DNA of 64,000 bases from Reticulitermes speratus (taxonomy: Eukaryota > Arthropoda > Insecta > Blattodea > Rhinotermitidae). Of this stretch, positions 1 to 12,121 are shown in pieces. Within the stretch, counting starts at the first letter, position 1. Every line of letters begins with the position of its first letter. Both the position numbers and the translations under genes were made by a program. The DNA is taken from contig JAJKFL010000039.1 in the NCBI GenBank assembly GCA_021186555.1, positions 13,496,733 through 13,560,732 of the forward strand. Direction: 5' to 3'. Under the pieces are notes generated by a model. The model saw only the letters and a list, made by a program, of their open reading frames with translations. It was not told the DNA's origin and made no database searches.

Positions 1-110
1 AAGAGTTGAACTACTGCAGGACGAGAAAATGTAGACCTAGAAGAGTTGAACTACTGCAGGACGAGAGAATGTAGACCTAGAAGTGTTGAACTACTGCAGG
101 ACGAGAGAAA
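1..110. repeat. 40-bp tandem repeat at window edge
   Basis: Units start at 1, 41 and 81 and begin AAGAGTTGAACTACTGCAGG (the third has AAGTG). The first two differ at one position; the third breaks off after about 30 bases. The array probably continues left of the window. Minisatellite-like; no coding role is apparent. Confidence 0.85.
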
Positions 111-734
111 TTGTGCTGTTCTTCTAGCACTGTTGGTGCTGTTAACAGAGAAAAGTAAAAATGGGCTGGAAAAGCGGCTCCTTTGAAGAATGAAAGGCGT
201 TAAGATTCACCACTATGCTTTAAAAGGATGAGAAAATAGACTGAGATATGTGTTACATTCAATCGGTTTAAGATCGAAAACAATATCAAGTGCTTCTCTG
301 CCGATGGAACTGAGGAATGTGAAGTCTAAGCTGGCATTGGTGTATATTGCCCACATTTCCGACTGGTCTAGTTGGTATCACTAGCTCAGACGCTCAGTCT
401 CGAATATAAACTCTGTGTTAGGCAGAGTACCAATGCATCTCATTGCAGTCGGAACTCCAGTCTTATAATGCTAAGAGCAACTTCAGGACTTCAGTTTTTG
501 TACAGTAAGACGGCTTTCAGTTTTTCCGTAGTAACGACAAATGGAACACCAAGCTACTGGTAAGACTGTATTGCATATATTTACCGTCAATCCTCAAAGT
601 AATGGAATACTTAAAGATTAAGTAATGTTATATACATAATATCACGGCGGGGCTTCAGTCGACTGTCATTTATAAGACATCGACTGAAAGATTAAACAAG
701 TGACAAATAAAAGAGATACACTCACGGTTATACC
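111..734. other. Non-coding stretch, nothing recognised
   Basis: AT-rich DNA with only short chance reading frames. I see no repeat, RNA or gene signal that I can name. Confidence 0.5.
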
Positions 735-1760
735 GCTTCACACAATGAATGTGCTACACTGGGTGCGCGGAACACATCTAGTCGGTGTTCCGATCCCTGC
801 CAAAAGACAGATGATATCTGGCGTGACAAATGCAACAGCATCTGTGATCTGTTGCATGAAGTGACCGAGATCTTCTTTGGATTTTCTGTACACCGCGCTT
901 TACAGTTAGCCAGAGATACAAGCAAGAGGGGTTGGGTCTGGGCAGCGTGGTGTTCGCTGTTCCACCTCCCTCTCCCAAACCGCCTGAATGGCAAACGCTT
1001 GTCAAGGAATTCTCAGACAGTAGTGGCACAGTATGGACGCATACTATCATGGTGAAAGACAACAGTGCTGCTGGAACTTAGGGGCACCACAGCGAATTCC
1101 AGCCTATCAAGGTAGATGGGCAATCTCACAGAAGTTTCGACGAAAAACATTGCCTCCTACTCCGTCAAGTACAAATCTTTAGTAATGCTCAGGCTGTCGC
1201 GCTCGCGTTCAACAAGGAAGTGTGGCGGTACATGAAGCCACATGCCTATGGGCGTTGAGTGGAATGTGAAACTTGGCCTCATCACTGAAGGGAGTCTCCA
1301 GTAAGGACTGCCCAAAATTGCTATCTCAAGGACGAGATCTGCAAGGAAGTCATGTCATATGCGATTGTCACCTGTGTAGAATGCGTTAAAAAACTGAAGC
1401 TTGTAGCTATTCAGACACAAAAGTTTCTTAAACACATTGTGGACACCTGTCCTCGCAATCACTAGTTGGTATGTGCATTTACGTGCGTGTTTCTTTGGGC
1501 TGCAAAGATGACTCGTACAGATGCCTTCAACCGACTAGGTGTTAACAGAGACCTTGAAAGCTTCTTGTCCAGTAACTCCCTGTTTCATTCAGCTTATTCC
1601 ACTTGCGAATTTTGTTTTCGTGTCGCGGCGCCCTTTGAACACGCAACAATGCTCACGTTACAAACGATTCACTGACTCAAATTTTGCTTGCACTGGCAAC
1701 ATCGTAAAAAAGCAACTGCCCTAATTTCACTGCTCATCTCGTGATCTTGACAGGTCCCAA
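735..1760 (-). pseudogene. Decayed Tc1/mariner-superfamily (IS630-type) transposase
   Basis: Read on the minus strand, fragments in changing frames follow the order of an insect IS630-type transposase. A helix-turn-helix end near 1560-1480 gives SPKKHARK; then VHNVFKKLLCLNSYKLQF near 1440-1380; an FSDEAKFH catalytic block near 1290-1260; VERERDSLSITK near 1210; YLDRLEF near 1110; and a C-terminal block near 1010-740 that includes FRRFGRGRW and WQGSEHRLDVFRAPSVAHS. Family members usually read SDEA.FH.SG and W.ELEYRLDVCRVTNGAH, so the homology is clear. Many frameshifts and stops break it, so it is an old fossil. I could not find terminal inverted repeats. Assignment within the superfamily is inferred. 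Confidence 0.75.
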
Positions 1761-2057
1761 TATATCTGTGCCACTTTCAGAAATAAAATATGAGACTTAT
1801 CTTTCACTTGCCATTTGTTTCATCTTTCATTCATGCCTGGTTGCTAAATAACAGTCCACTGACGCCCCACGATGATTTTACGGACATACTCGTACTACTT
1901 ATGAATTTTCAAACGGCCATAACCAGTGTTAATGTGCAACCGTGTCTTATGTCCACCATTGTGTCGTGGCATGGAAATTGTTTAATGCGTGAAGCGCTCG
2001 CTAAGATGTACCACGGCTGTAAATAATAGAACATTGGTCAATGGGGCATATAATGTA

Positions 2058-2230
2058 CGGTCGAACTCGGTTATAACGTCGTGAAAGAGACTGAATAATT
2101 AGTTTATGTCCTTATAGAAGTGTCGTTCTAACCGAGAAGTATGCCTTATGAGGAATTAATTAGTACCATACAATATTTGACGCTATAGACGAGGTGTAGC
2201 ATAAACCGATGTCGTTATAACAGCTACTCC
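2058..2230. mobile_element. pogo/Tigger-like MITE remnant
   Basis: The left end reads GGTCGAACTCGGTTATAACG, close to the well-known pogo-type end CAGTCGAACCTCGTTATAAC. The right part has a diverged inverted copy near 2205-2218 (GTCGTTATAACAG). No transposase remains. The right boundary is uncertain. Confidence 0.45.
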
Positions 2231-2994
2231 ACGCGCGTAGGCGCTTGGTTGAGTGGACTACTACGCTAAATGAGCCGACGGAAGTGACAACAGATTGCTG
2301 TTAGACAAAACAATGACCCCATAGAGCACATGCCTTATGTTGCATATTTATTTTAAAACGCTCATAATAGATATGTCATTTAGTTATTTCAGCACACGGA
2401 CTTTTTCGATAGTTAAAAAAAAACTACCTACAGTCTACGAGTATTTCAGCCTATATGGCTACGTTTCGCAAATTGGACGTTTACTAACGTAAGGTAGCTG
2501 TAGTCGCATGGTTCTAACGTAACATTCTACACGCAATGCTCGACATACATAAAAGTGTAGTTTTACATTTTAACAGAACCAAGTTCTTAGTGAAATACTT
2601 TGCTGATGTCCGTGCAGAAACTGTAACAAACAAGCATATGTCATTTAAGATTTGTCCCGTCCTTGGACTGCTTTGAAAAGATAACGAAATAAAGTGACAT
2701 GAAAAGTGGACATTTCTTTTTTCGTTGGGCATAAGCATTACAAACTGATGTGCAACACAATTTCAAGAAGTTATCAGTACCAAAACGGACTCTTTTGTCT
2801 TCAAGTTAAAACATCCTCAAACGATTAACTTGTTTCATTAAAATGTTACTTTCATCAACGTATTTAAACCTAACCACCAGACACAATATTCACGTAGCAT
2901 GTTACAAACTGAAATAGACACTTAGGTTACTTAGAGAAAGCAACAGACACTGTTATTTTGCAACTAAGTAAATCTATAACGATGAGTATTTTCT
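2231..2994. other. AT-rich non-coding stretch
   Basis: No gene, repeat or RNA recognised. A reading frame on the minus strand at 2514-2738 (74 residues) has no recognisable domain and looks like chance. Confidence 0.4.
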
Positions 2995-3190
2995 GATAAG
3001 CTGAGAGTACTCAGTCAAGAAACTCCCATCTTTTAAAGAGCGCGAATTTTATTACTACACTCAAAAATTCCAACCGCTACACCATATCCTGAGGAAGACT
3101 AGTTCAAACCACCCCCTCATAACCTATTGCCTTCAGATCCATCTTAATATTATCCTGTCAGCTGTCAAAAAATCAGGAAGGGTAATATTA
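2995..3190 (-). mobile_element. LINE family A 3' end, copy 1
   Basis: On the minus strand the 3190-3070 part still reads like the RRWEDNIKMDL..IGY..VDW..L.QDR block near the C-terminus of a non-LTR retrotransposon ORF2. The segment 2999-3060 matches the tail seen in the copies at 9842 and 27556 (AGTCAAGAAA next to a CCCAAATTTT-like run). Short, 5'-truncated and heavily mutated. Confidence 0.6.
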
Positions 3191-3673
3191 ATATCGGCCA
3201 AATAAGGTGTAGACAAAACAAGTGATAAAGGAAACGCAAAATATTAGTCACAAGAAAGCCTGAAAGTAATAACAATCACATAAATTTTACCTAGCAACAA
3301 AAAATAAGTGTAATAAAATTAATGATACCGAACTAACCTCATAATATTACGTCGTTCACAGGTTAAATAATTTCATTTCTAAGAATAGTAACAGCCTATT
3401 TATTTCAATTACATGAGAAAACAGAACTTAAGCAGAGGCGAGGAAAATTATTAGGGTTCTTCAACCTTTAATATCTTCAGTGGATTCAATTAGTCTCCCA
3501 TGTGGTCTTTTCCATTTATTTTTCTTCCAAGTAAAATTTCATATTGCTTCCGTGCGTGCTACATACCCTGCCTATCTCTTATGCAGTCGTTTTATACCAA
3601 TTGATGAAAAGACCCTTAAAAGACTAAATGGGACTTGAATATTTTACAACCCCTTGAACTCTGAGAACTAACA
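3191..3673. other. AT-rich non-coding stretch
   Basis: No feature recognised. Confidence 0.4.
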
Positions 3674-3685
3674 ACACCGATACTG

Positions 3686-3981
3686 GGGCCGTGCCATGAC
3701 TCAGGCGGTTAGTCACCGGCCTCCCACCGCGGAGGCCCGGGCTCGATCCCGGGTTAGTCCATGTGGAATTTGTGGTGGGCAAAGTGGCACTGGGACAGGT
3801 TTTCTCCCGAGTGCTTCGGTTTTCCCCTCTCAATTTCATTCCACCGGTGCCCCATTACTTGGAAAAATAAAAAAAACTGATCATCTTTCTCCTCATCTTC
3901 ATCACAATGATTGCACAATAAGCCTCAAGGCTGCGGTGCGTCCGTAGCTTCTGCTGCGGGGCCCTTCCCCACAAAAAAAAA
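3686..3981 (+). mobile_element. tRNA-derived SINE family B, copy 1
   Basis: The tRNA-like head has an A box around GACTCAGGCGGTTAG and a B box GGGCTCGATCCCGGG, followed by the family body (GTGGAATTTGTGGTGGGCAA, CCACCGGTGCCCCATTAC) and an A-rich end. The flanks repeat ACAC[C/T]GATACTG at 3674-3685 and 3982-3993, a 12-bp target-site duplication with one mismatch. This fits LINE-mediated insertion of a pol III transcript. Full-length, moderately diverged. Confidence 0.9.
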
Positions 3982-3993
3982 ACACTGATACTG

Positions 3994-6900
3994 ACATCGA
4001 AAATTAACTCAGGACTACGGCCATCCCTATATGAAGGCATGTGACCTATTATGGATCTATGGCCGAATATTCATGCTTGACCTAGGACTGTTGACGGTCT
4101 AACTATTTATAGCACTCTGCTGTTTAAGTGTTCCGCCTATTTGAGATACGTACATACGCGGACAATGCGGGAGTTGGTACAATGTACAGCGTGCGGCGGC
4201 AAACAGGTATGAATTGTTGCCTGCTGTTCCGTTACACTCTTTATTCACCAGCAGTAAACTCTCTTCAGAGGTGCTTACTGGTCCATTGCAAGTTTGCGCC
4301 TGCCATGTTTTCTAAGTAGCGCTGCCATCAACTTCGCTGAGTCCAAGTCCAAGTCACTCTGCAACTGACAGATTGTCCGTCTTGGTGTCGAGCCCCTCCC
4401 CCTGGGGTTCGTGACCAGATCGTATTGCATAGTGAGTCTGACCACTGCAGTCGTAGGCACCTTGGGGCGTCCTCCTAATGAGAGGACGGGTCTGTCATGT
4501 GTCCAACGTCTTGGACTTTGTCAAATACACATACTTAAATAAGTACATTTTTAATTGAAATACTAATTACAATGGTATGCACGCATATACTATACATTTT
4601 ACACAAGTCCTCTGTCAGTCCAAGCTTTGTAAAGAAGACGATGACGTATCTTGCGTGCCTTACGCAGCATACAATGACAGTTTGGTCACTACAGCTGTGT
4701 AAGATTGACAGCAGTCAATTTAAAGCCTCTTATATTTCCTGTGCTGGGCTTTAATGTTGCGAACACGATTTTATATGACTTCTGTTCACTGCCTACAAAA
4801 CTGTTTTACAAAGTCAAAGACGTACAGAATATTTAAAGCAACATGCAAACTGCGGGGCGGCGTGGACCTTGGAAGGTTGCCAATAGTGAGGAGAACCTCG
4901 TTTTGTAGGGGCTGCAGTTTCAACAGATAGGTGCCTACCGCAGTTCTTGTGCTTCATGGACGGCTAATTTAGTGTTAGCGCGTAATTATTTACTTATGAA
5001 TGTTCTGAAAGCCTTGACTTCCATCGTTTCTACATGAATTCTCCATGTAATCGTTCTGTCAAAGATCAGGATAGTTACGTGGTTTACGAAATGCATGTTC
5101 CATCCATTCAACGTGAAGTGGGCGCCGACCGATCTATGTCCACACGAGCAACAGATGGTGTAGGTCTACTAGATAAGTATGTGATGTTTGGGAGTGTCAT
5201 TTATATGCAGGCTGTACAAGGCTGAGGACAGGACGGAACCTTGTGGTACTTCTGCTTGTCCTTCTCTTGACACATTTAGCCTTCAACCGAAACTCCGAAT
5301 TTCAAGTTGCAAAGAAAAGAGCTAACAAGTTTATTACGCTGACCTAAATTTGTAGTTTTGATAACGTGTGCAGAAAGCCAGAGCGCCATACACATGCCGT
5401 AGCGGTATTATTAACCATTTAAGAAATAAAAGTAATCCATTTTATTTAAAACCCCAGTCCGTACCGCGCAGTAACACTTGCCTCCTCGGTTATAAAAACC
5501 AATCGTTGGTGTTGTATACGGGAAAATTCGATTTTTTTAAAGATACATACAAAACACACAAATACTCTGTGGGCAGAACGTAGGATTTTTTAATGTTAAG
5601 ACTAGTGGTACATACAGTAGCCGCTAGGCCTTGAAAGGTTAAAGTTACGTGGTCCGGAAACAGCATATATAGAAGTGTCGTGCTGTGACGTGTATAAAAA
5701 CAAAACTGACTTGCCCTGCGCACAATTTCTTCCCACAATATGCCGTTGGACGGTTTTTTAAACAATTTTCTCAAATAATCTTTTATCGTACACAGGGGGA
5801 TAAACGGAATGCTGACTAACATTCGTTTAATTACACATAAAACGTAGCGTCGTAAGTTGCAGAGAACAGTCTATGTCCATTATAAAGACCAATCTGAAAG
5901 ATATGTTTAGTCCATTTTCCTTGATAAGTAATGTATATAAGGGAGCACTTGTATCCCCTGAAAAAGGCCCATCTCGGGCACATCATACAATATTAATATA
6001 ACCAAGCACATATTAATAAAAACATGAATGAGTTACACTTGATGGTATTATTGTAATGTTATACTTATATGGAACATTAAGGTAATAACCTCAATTTTAG
6101 GATTCTGCGTCGGCCCTGTAATGGCGGGAGGTTCGACTGTAACTTATTTCAGTCCACGTTCAATGACGCTGTTTCATCTGTTATTATTAAGATTGGTGCA
6201 GCAATTCCAAACTGCACGGACGTGATTTAGCCCAATGAACGATTGAGGCTGACCTCTGTGCATGGCCAATCAGCTGTGGGTGTCCTGACCTCGAGATGAC
6301 CTCGTGTGTCGTCAAGTATTATGCCAGAACATGATTCAGATATAAAACAACCAGCGGGAAATTATTACATTTCTAAACATGACAATTCTCTCCTTCAACA
6401 CAATGCCATTTAAATATATAACGTCTGTTTCTTTTAAATACAGGGTGACTCATAAAGACTTTCTTCTTGCAGTCACGACCGTGTGCTCGTACTCCTCTTT
6501 GTAATTTTATTTTATCCGCCTGACTTCCACAATTATGACATCATAGTCTATAACCACCTATCCAAGGGCTTATTCTTTAGCTGTGTTTCTTTTAAAATAA
6601 ACTGTACTGCATTAATTACATCGCTTGTTTATTACCACAATCTTGCAGCTACAGCTGTATATTTCAATAGGCCAAAAAGTTACCGAACGTGAAACTTCTC
6701 CTCCCCCTCCGGCTTTTATTTTTCGTAAGTAAACCGTACTGAAATTATAAAATCCCATATCTGCTGGCACACGAAGGGCACTGAGCTACTTTACTTAGGA
6801 CGAAATAAAATTTTAGAAAAGAAATTATGTGACATCGCACATAATTTCCACTATTTTGAGCACAGGCATCGGAGAGTAGCCACCTTGTACACTAATCGGT

Positions 6901-7760
6901 AGCAAAGCAAGGAAAACACCAATACGTATGCCTTTAATTTCTTACAAAATCACAAACTATACTAATGTCTCTTACCTTGGCAACAGCATTTTTTGTTACT
7001 ACTATTTACTTCAAACAATATAATCATAAAGAATAATGCGATGATTACTAGTGTGCCTTTTAAACACAAGGTTTACGATTCGTACCAGTGGGATTCACCA
7101 TTTTAAACAATTCGATCAACAACGGCAGCAACAACAATAGTTAACAACAATCGACTATTCCACGGCCTTGTGCGTACCTCACAGAGGCCACTGTTGTATT
7201 ATATGCTCACGCTGAACTGTTTCTTCGGCCTCACCGCGTCCTTCACAGATAACACAGTGTCTCAGTCACAAAGCCTGATGCTTCGTTCTTATCGCGTACC
7301 TCACAGAGAAAAAGAAAGCAACAATGATAAGCATAGAAACGAAATGTGATTCACGAAGTCACTCATTCACGCAAAGGTATATGTAAGGTGTATTGCCATC
7401 AGAAGCCCCTAATAGACAATTGCGCGAATTTCTGTGGTGGAAGCGATATTACGCCAGTTAATGTACTCGAACATATAGAAATTTTGTAAGACAATAGATC
7501 TTTTACGAGTACGCATCTTTCTTTAAAGTATGTCTTTTTGCGTAAGCCGAAACAACAAAATAACGACTGAACATAAATTTAACTTTCCGTTCGATGGTGA
7601 TAACAAACCACTAGAACGAGGCATACAGAATTCTGTAGGGAGGCATATCATGAACATATATACGAATTCGGTGTGAAATATTGTTTACACCTGACAATTA
7701 CAACCTGGAAATGTTGCAAAACTCTGATGTTACATCTAATGAATTTAACGTAACTAAGTT
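3994..7760. other. Long non-coding stretch, possible retroelement scrap
   Basis: About 3.8 kb with no convincing gene. The plus-strand translation around 5207-5345 (EDRTEPCGTSACPSLDTF) resembles fragments I associate with degenerate insect retroelements, but I cannot name the family. A possible decayed hammerhead-like hairpin lies at 5955-5985 (CCCTGAAAAAGGCCC...GGGC). The remainder shows nothing. Confidence 0.3.
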
Positions 7761-7769
7761 GCTCCTATA

Positions 7770-8031
7770 TTTTTTCAATGGCTTGACAGCCCCTTGGGGG
7801 CCTAGGCCGCCTCATTTTTCGAGGCTTCACGATCACACTTGAGACACACCACACTCGGTAGGACTCCTCTGGTCGAAGGCCCAGCCCGTCACAGAGACCT
7901 CTACCTGACAACACACAACACTCACAAGAGACAGACATCCATACCCCCGGCGGGATTCGAACCCATAATCCCAGTAAGCGAGCGTCCGCAGACCCACGCC
8001 TTAGACCGCACGGCCACTGAGATCGGCAGTG
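7770..8031 (-). mobile_element. tRNA-derived SINE family A, copy 1
   Basis: The element is inverted. The tRNA-like head is at the right (complement of GATCTCAGTGGCCGTGCGGT, B box GGTTCGAATCCCGCC) and the 3' end with a short A tail is at the left, next to the family block CCTAGGCCCCCAAGGGGCTG. Copies of GCTCCTATA at 7761-7769 and 8032-8040 form the target-site duplication. Any reading frame through it is a repeat artefact. Confidence 0.9.
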
Positions 8032-8040
8032 GCTCCTATA

Positions 8041-8543
8041 CAGATGGAAATTATGTAATTATGTCACTGAATTGAATGAACATTATGTTCTAGGTCGTGA
8101 TAAGTTCTCCACATAGATTAAAGCATCTGAAAGAAAGAAGAAGCAATCAGTTCTCCTCAGAATTTGTTATTTTATACAGTCGCTGCGACAATTAATTCTA
8201 TCGGAGGCGTTCTGACATTCTTGCTCGTAGCGAGAGATGAGTAATTTGGAGAGAATTATTGCTTATGAAAGACATGTACATTCAGTCATGAAGGATTACA
8301 TCAGACGCTGTACTTCAACAGCTCGCCATGATGTCACTATTCAACAACTGACCGCAAATTCAAGGTCCTCATTAATGTCTGTAGTCTTACAGCTCGAACG
8401 TAAAAACAATATATATATATATATATGAGCTAATAATAAATACAAGGAGCTCCGAGCAAAACTTATGTAGCCTGCTGTTCTACTGCATAGGACTGTCACA
8501 CTGAAGTGTTACTATCGTAATCTTATCATTGTAAACCGTGTAA
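8041..8543. other. Non-coding stretch with short (AT)n
   Basis: Contains an AT dinucleotide run at about 8409-8426. Nothing else recognised. Confidence 0.5.
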
Positions 8544-8555
8544 TTACATATTCTA

Positions 8556-8840
8556 AAACGTAAAGCTATCCCTGTAAAGGCCTGGGCAGTCCCCTAGGTT
8601 TCCAGGAGGTTGAGGCTCACAGATTTCTAGACAATCGGCACATGAAGGTGGTAAGGTTGTCAGCCCTACGCACCGGCCGCCTTTACCCCGCAGGAAATAT
8701 TCCTGATACTCATTTCTGTTAGAGGCTGAGTCGACCCCAGGGCCATATTGCGACCGGAAGGATTATGTCAATGAAAAATTCCCGCGACCTTCCGGCTTGT
8801 AGCGCAGTGCCTCAACCAAATGCGCCGCCGCGTACCCCAG
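8556..8840 (-). mobile_element. tRNA-derived SINE family D, copy 1
   Basis: Inverted copy. The minus-strand head has an A box like GCGGCGCATTTGGTTGAGGC and a degraded B box. The body holds the family blocks around GGTTGAGGCTCACAG, CACCGGCCGCCTTTACCCC and GAGTCGACCCCAGGGCC. TTACATATTCTA at 8544-8555 and 8841-8852 is an exact 12-bp target-site duplication. Confidence 0.9.
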
Positions 8841-9011
8841 TTACATATTCTACCAATGTTAAATTTGTGCGGTGTAACTTCGTAGTTCGTGCGGTGGCCG
8901 TGTTGGTAACGGTTGACTTATTAACAATATTTCATACATATGTATACAGATATGTGGTCTTCGCCATACCAAATTTCACACGCTTAGTTACACTGGCCCA
9001 TTAGATAACCC

Positions 9012-9252
9012 CAGCGGCGTAGCTAGGTTTTTTGGCGCCCGGGTTGAGTAATCACAATGACCGCCCCTAACAGAAATTATAAACTTTTAAAAAATTACAA
9101 TTATTTATTAAATTTCCTGTTATTTGTCTTAATAATTTAAAAATTGCTGAGGGCAGGAAATCGATTTTTTTCACTTAAGTGTTTATTTTGCTGCCCCTTG
9201 TACTCTGCCGCCCTGGGTGGCCGCACCACTCCCCCCCCCAGCTACGTCCCTG
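9012..9252. mobile_element. hAT-like MITE
   Basis: The ends are inverted: CAGCGGCGTAGCTAGG on the left and the complement of CAGGGACGTAGCTGGGG on the right. CAG.GGCGTAGC..GG ends are typical of short non-autonomous hAT elements. The interior is AT-rich without coding capacity. I could not see a convincing 8-bp target duplication. Confidence 0.55.
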
Positions 9253-9432
9253 CATATTCCCATCAAACTTGAAGAGAATGAAACTTTCGCATCTCCGCTT
9301 CTTATTTGTCATTCTGCAAAAATAATCGTTATCAGTAACAATACATAATCCCAGGAAACTACATTAAGCGTAGTAATTCCGCCATGTTGTTATTATTGGC
9401 TGTGGGAAATTAAATCTTACGGCGTTGCGGTG

Positions 9433-9530
9433 GCCTCCAGTGACATGACATTCATACCAAGTTTCGTGAAATTCGGTCGGAGTGTTACAAAGTTGAAAAC
9501 ACACAAACACACACACAGAATAATATGTCA
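9433..9530 (+). repeat. Dispersed repeat H, copy 1
   Basis: The block GTGGCCTCCAGTGACATGAC, then CATACCAAGTTTCGTGAAAT, then an ACACACAC tail is shared with 28770-28885. This TACCAAGTTTCGTGAAATTCGG motif type is common at the 3' ends of arthropod repeats. The parent element is not identified. Confidence 0.6.
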
Positions 9531-9769
9531 TATTTGTCTTAAAGAAGGTAAGGAAGCTAGTTAATAAAGCATAACAAACACTACGTATGATTCTCAGAAC
9601 GTGTAGGTAAACGTTTCAGTACGTAGGATTATGCAGATCACCGTGGAATAAAACCTTAGCCTACTGGGAAAATAGATCATTCTGATTTCGACAGGACTAC
9701 AATAACACGGAATCATGCTTAATAGTCTGTAATGCTGTATGCACCAAAGAACATAAAATTAAATTTCAC

Positions 9770-9799
9770 TTTAATAATAATAATAATAATAATAATAAA
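9770..9799. repeat. (TAA)n microsatellite
   Basis: About nine TAA/AAT triplets in a row. Confidence 0.9.
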
Positions 9800-9841
9800 T
9801 GTCTAACAAAATACCAAGTACCTGGCAGAACTTAACTACAT

Positions 9842-10110
9842 GTAGCAGAGTCCTTCTTCAGAAGTCAAGATGTCCTCAGCTAGTCAAGAAATTCCCCGAA
9901 TTTTAAGGAACCAGAAAATTCAATACCGTGTTCACAAAAGCCCGCTAATTTTCCCTGTCCTGAACCAGATGAATTCAGTCCACAAAATCATACCCAATTT
10001 CTTTAAGAACCATTTTAATATTATCCTCCTATCTACGCTTACGCATTTCAAGCGGTTCCTTTCCTGTAAGTTGTGAAACAAAAATTCTACTTGGCAGTGG
10101 TTACTACGTG
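9842..10110 (-). mobile_element. LINE family A 3' end, copy 2
   Basis: The minus-strand translation runs DRRIILKWFLKKLGMILW then TEFIWFRTGKISGLL, matching the RRWEDNIRMDLKEIG..WIHLVQDRDKWRAFVN order at the C-terminus of a non-LTR retrotransposon ORF2. The 3' tail continues to about 9842 (complement of CTTCTTCAGAAGTC). Best-preserved short copy of this family here; broken by several stops. Confidence 0.75.
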
Positions 10111-10529
10111 AAGGTCTGATTGGTACCATTTGCTACCCATATGCCACGTATACATCGAAGTCAGAATAAACTTCTAATTTCTCGGCATCAGAGTATTTGT
10201 TTCCTCATTTCTGTGTCATTACTAACATTAAATCAAACGTAATGTAGCGTATTTTATAACTTGCCACTCCACCATTACTCCATCTTTAGTTTCCTTCCTC
10301 TCACCTCCTGTCTTACATTCGTTTTCACTTCCTTCCCTCCTCCTATGTTACAGCATGTGGTTGCTCTGAAACATTTACGCATTCTAACATCTAATTCACT
10401 TCTACAGCTCAACAGTTCTAACATTTTTCCTGCACAAAGCTTCTTCAGTAAATGAGACACGTTTCTCCAGTCAGCCCGTATTCATTGCACAGTCACATGT
10501 GCACAGCACGGCCGTCAAATTGTAAATGT
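10111..10529. other. Non-coding stretch
   Basis: Pyrimidine-rich around 10260-10345. No gene recognised. Confidence 0.4.
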
Positions 10530-10996
10530 TCTTCAGGAGACAGTAAGTTCCTCTGAAACGTCGGTGACGTTTATAATTTTACCGAGACGAAACTTCAAGG
10601 AAGCGCTTAACATTTTACATTTTACTGCAGCAAGTGGATCACAGACCATGGTAGCGAGCAACTGAATACATTGCACTGCAGCTTTGTTCAGAGGGGACGT
10701 GTATGTCTCAAGCAGGACGCAGCAATATATTGGCAGGAAATCTGTCCCGTTAGCACAGAAAGAGACGAGCCGTAACCCTGAGCTACGTAGCGCGTGTCCT
10801 AAGGATTTGCCGACGTACGGCATTCCTGATTTGCAAACTACGCTGTCATCGGAACACCTACAGCTGTGGTTGCGAGATTTCAAGCTTCCGCCGCGGTGTA
10901 GATGAGGCCTTCGGTCTTCTGGGTTGTTATGCCCCGTATGTTGGTAGTTGTGTGCCGAAGTTTCGGGACAGCCCATTGGTCCCATCTTCAAGGGTC
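10530..10996 (-). repeat. Repeat family G, copy 1
   Basis: The minus-strand segment 10990-10870 shares with 34260-34400 and 54770-54910 the order: hammerhead-like hairpin, a CCCAGAAGACC-type block, then CATCTACACCGCGGCGGAAG. The minus frame across 10991-10533 is open for 152 residues (GPMGCPETS, PHLHRGGSLKSR) and echoes the frame at 54670-54969. Because the similarity includes the ribozyme hairpin, I treat it as repeat-derived and not as a host gene. Confidence 0.55.
10951..10996 (-). ncRNA. Hammerhead-like motif, degenerate
   Basis: Minus strand: TTGAAGA, an extra T, stem II GGGAC/GTCCC with a 9-nt loop, GAAAC, then TTC. The first box has C3 changed to T and the cleavage triplet is altered. 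Lies inside repeat family G. Confidence 0.5.
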
Positions 10997-11528
10997 AAGC
11001 AGATGAACTGCTTGACCCCTTCCGAGGCTTGAAAGCCTAGCTGCCAATCACAAAACTCCGTGTTGTCTGTCCACTTTACCATGGGCGGTTACGACCATCA
11101 ACACCACAAAAGGGAATTGGGGGGGGGGGGGCAAAATAACGTTCAAATATTTAAGATACAACAGCAACGGAAAACGCAAAAAAGATACTAGCTGTGCAGT
11201 ATTTATTCCAAGAATCTGCAGATCGGCATAAGCTTAGCCGCGGAAACAGCGGTATCTGTACCAAACCCTGTTCAATACGCTTGGAAACGCTCATAAAGGC
11301 AGCCAGAGAAGGAAGCTAAACACTGACTCAGTCTTTACTTAAGGACTCCACACATGCTGAGTTCTTTTACACAGTTCCAACAGCGCAGTTGGAACTGTGT
11401 AAACAACTGCGTAGTCCAGAACTGTGCAGTTTTCTCACCACACGTATAAACAAAACATTGTAATTTTGACCCCACACATTCACATCTTTAACAGAATCCG
11501 CCATTATTGTATTTTTTTTTTGTTTGAG

Positions 11529-11572
11529 ACCACCCTTAGGATGGCCAGGTAAAGACCGAAACATGTAGGGGG
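11529..11572 (+). ncRNA. Hammerhead-like motif, degenerate
   Basis: CTTAGGA (G5 changed), extra T, stem II starting GGCC with a mismatch before GACC, GAAAC, ATGTA, then GGGGG that can pair with the CCACC before the core. Lies inside the Harbinger-like remnant. Confidence 0.4.
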
Positions 11573-12121
11573 CACATCGTAAAGTGACATATGGTTGTTT
11601 ATTGTTAATTGTGCAATTTTTGGATTAAATCCTGTATAGTAAAAACCGAGGAATTTTACTCATTTCCCTAGGAATTTTGATTAGGTCACTATCGTTGAAA
11701 AGTATATCGTGACTTCCACTGAGGAAATTTTTATGGCACTGTCGCTACCGTTACGGCAAGAAAGAAGAACGCCACAGTCAGAAGTCATTCGTCCAAACAA
11801 TGGCTACAAAAACATGTCGATCTTTGCACATTAATGTGTTATAAGAATTACGACTACACCTTTAAGACTCGCGCAATTATCTTAAAATAATCCAAGAAAA
11901 CTAGCTAAAATTTTCTACCTGCGGTTATTCTAATAATTGAAAAACAATATGCCTGTATGAGGCAAGCAATATATCCTCATGCAAGACTCACGGCAACCTT
12001 ACGAGTTTTGGCCATAAAAAGGCCTTATGAAGATTTGAAGTTCTTAACTCAAACTTCCCCTCAAGAAGTGGGAAAGAGGCGTGGTGTGCAGTTTACACAG
12101 TGCTGAGGAAGCAGACTAACA

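Noticed and set aside
5207-5345. Retroelement coding scrap
   Set aside because: The resemblance is to a vaguely remembered pattern; I could not place it in a family, so it is mentioned only in the stretch description.
5955-5985. Hammerhead-like motif
   Set aside because: CTGAAAA and a GCCC/GGGC stem are present but the GAAAC box and the cleavage triplet are missing.
10533-10991. 152-residue minus-strand frame as a host gene
   Set aside because: Its distinctive part is shared with repeat family G at 34.2 and 54.7 kb and overlaps the hammerhead hairpin.
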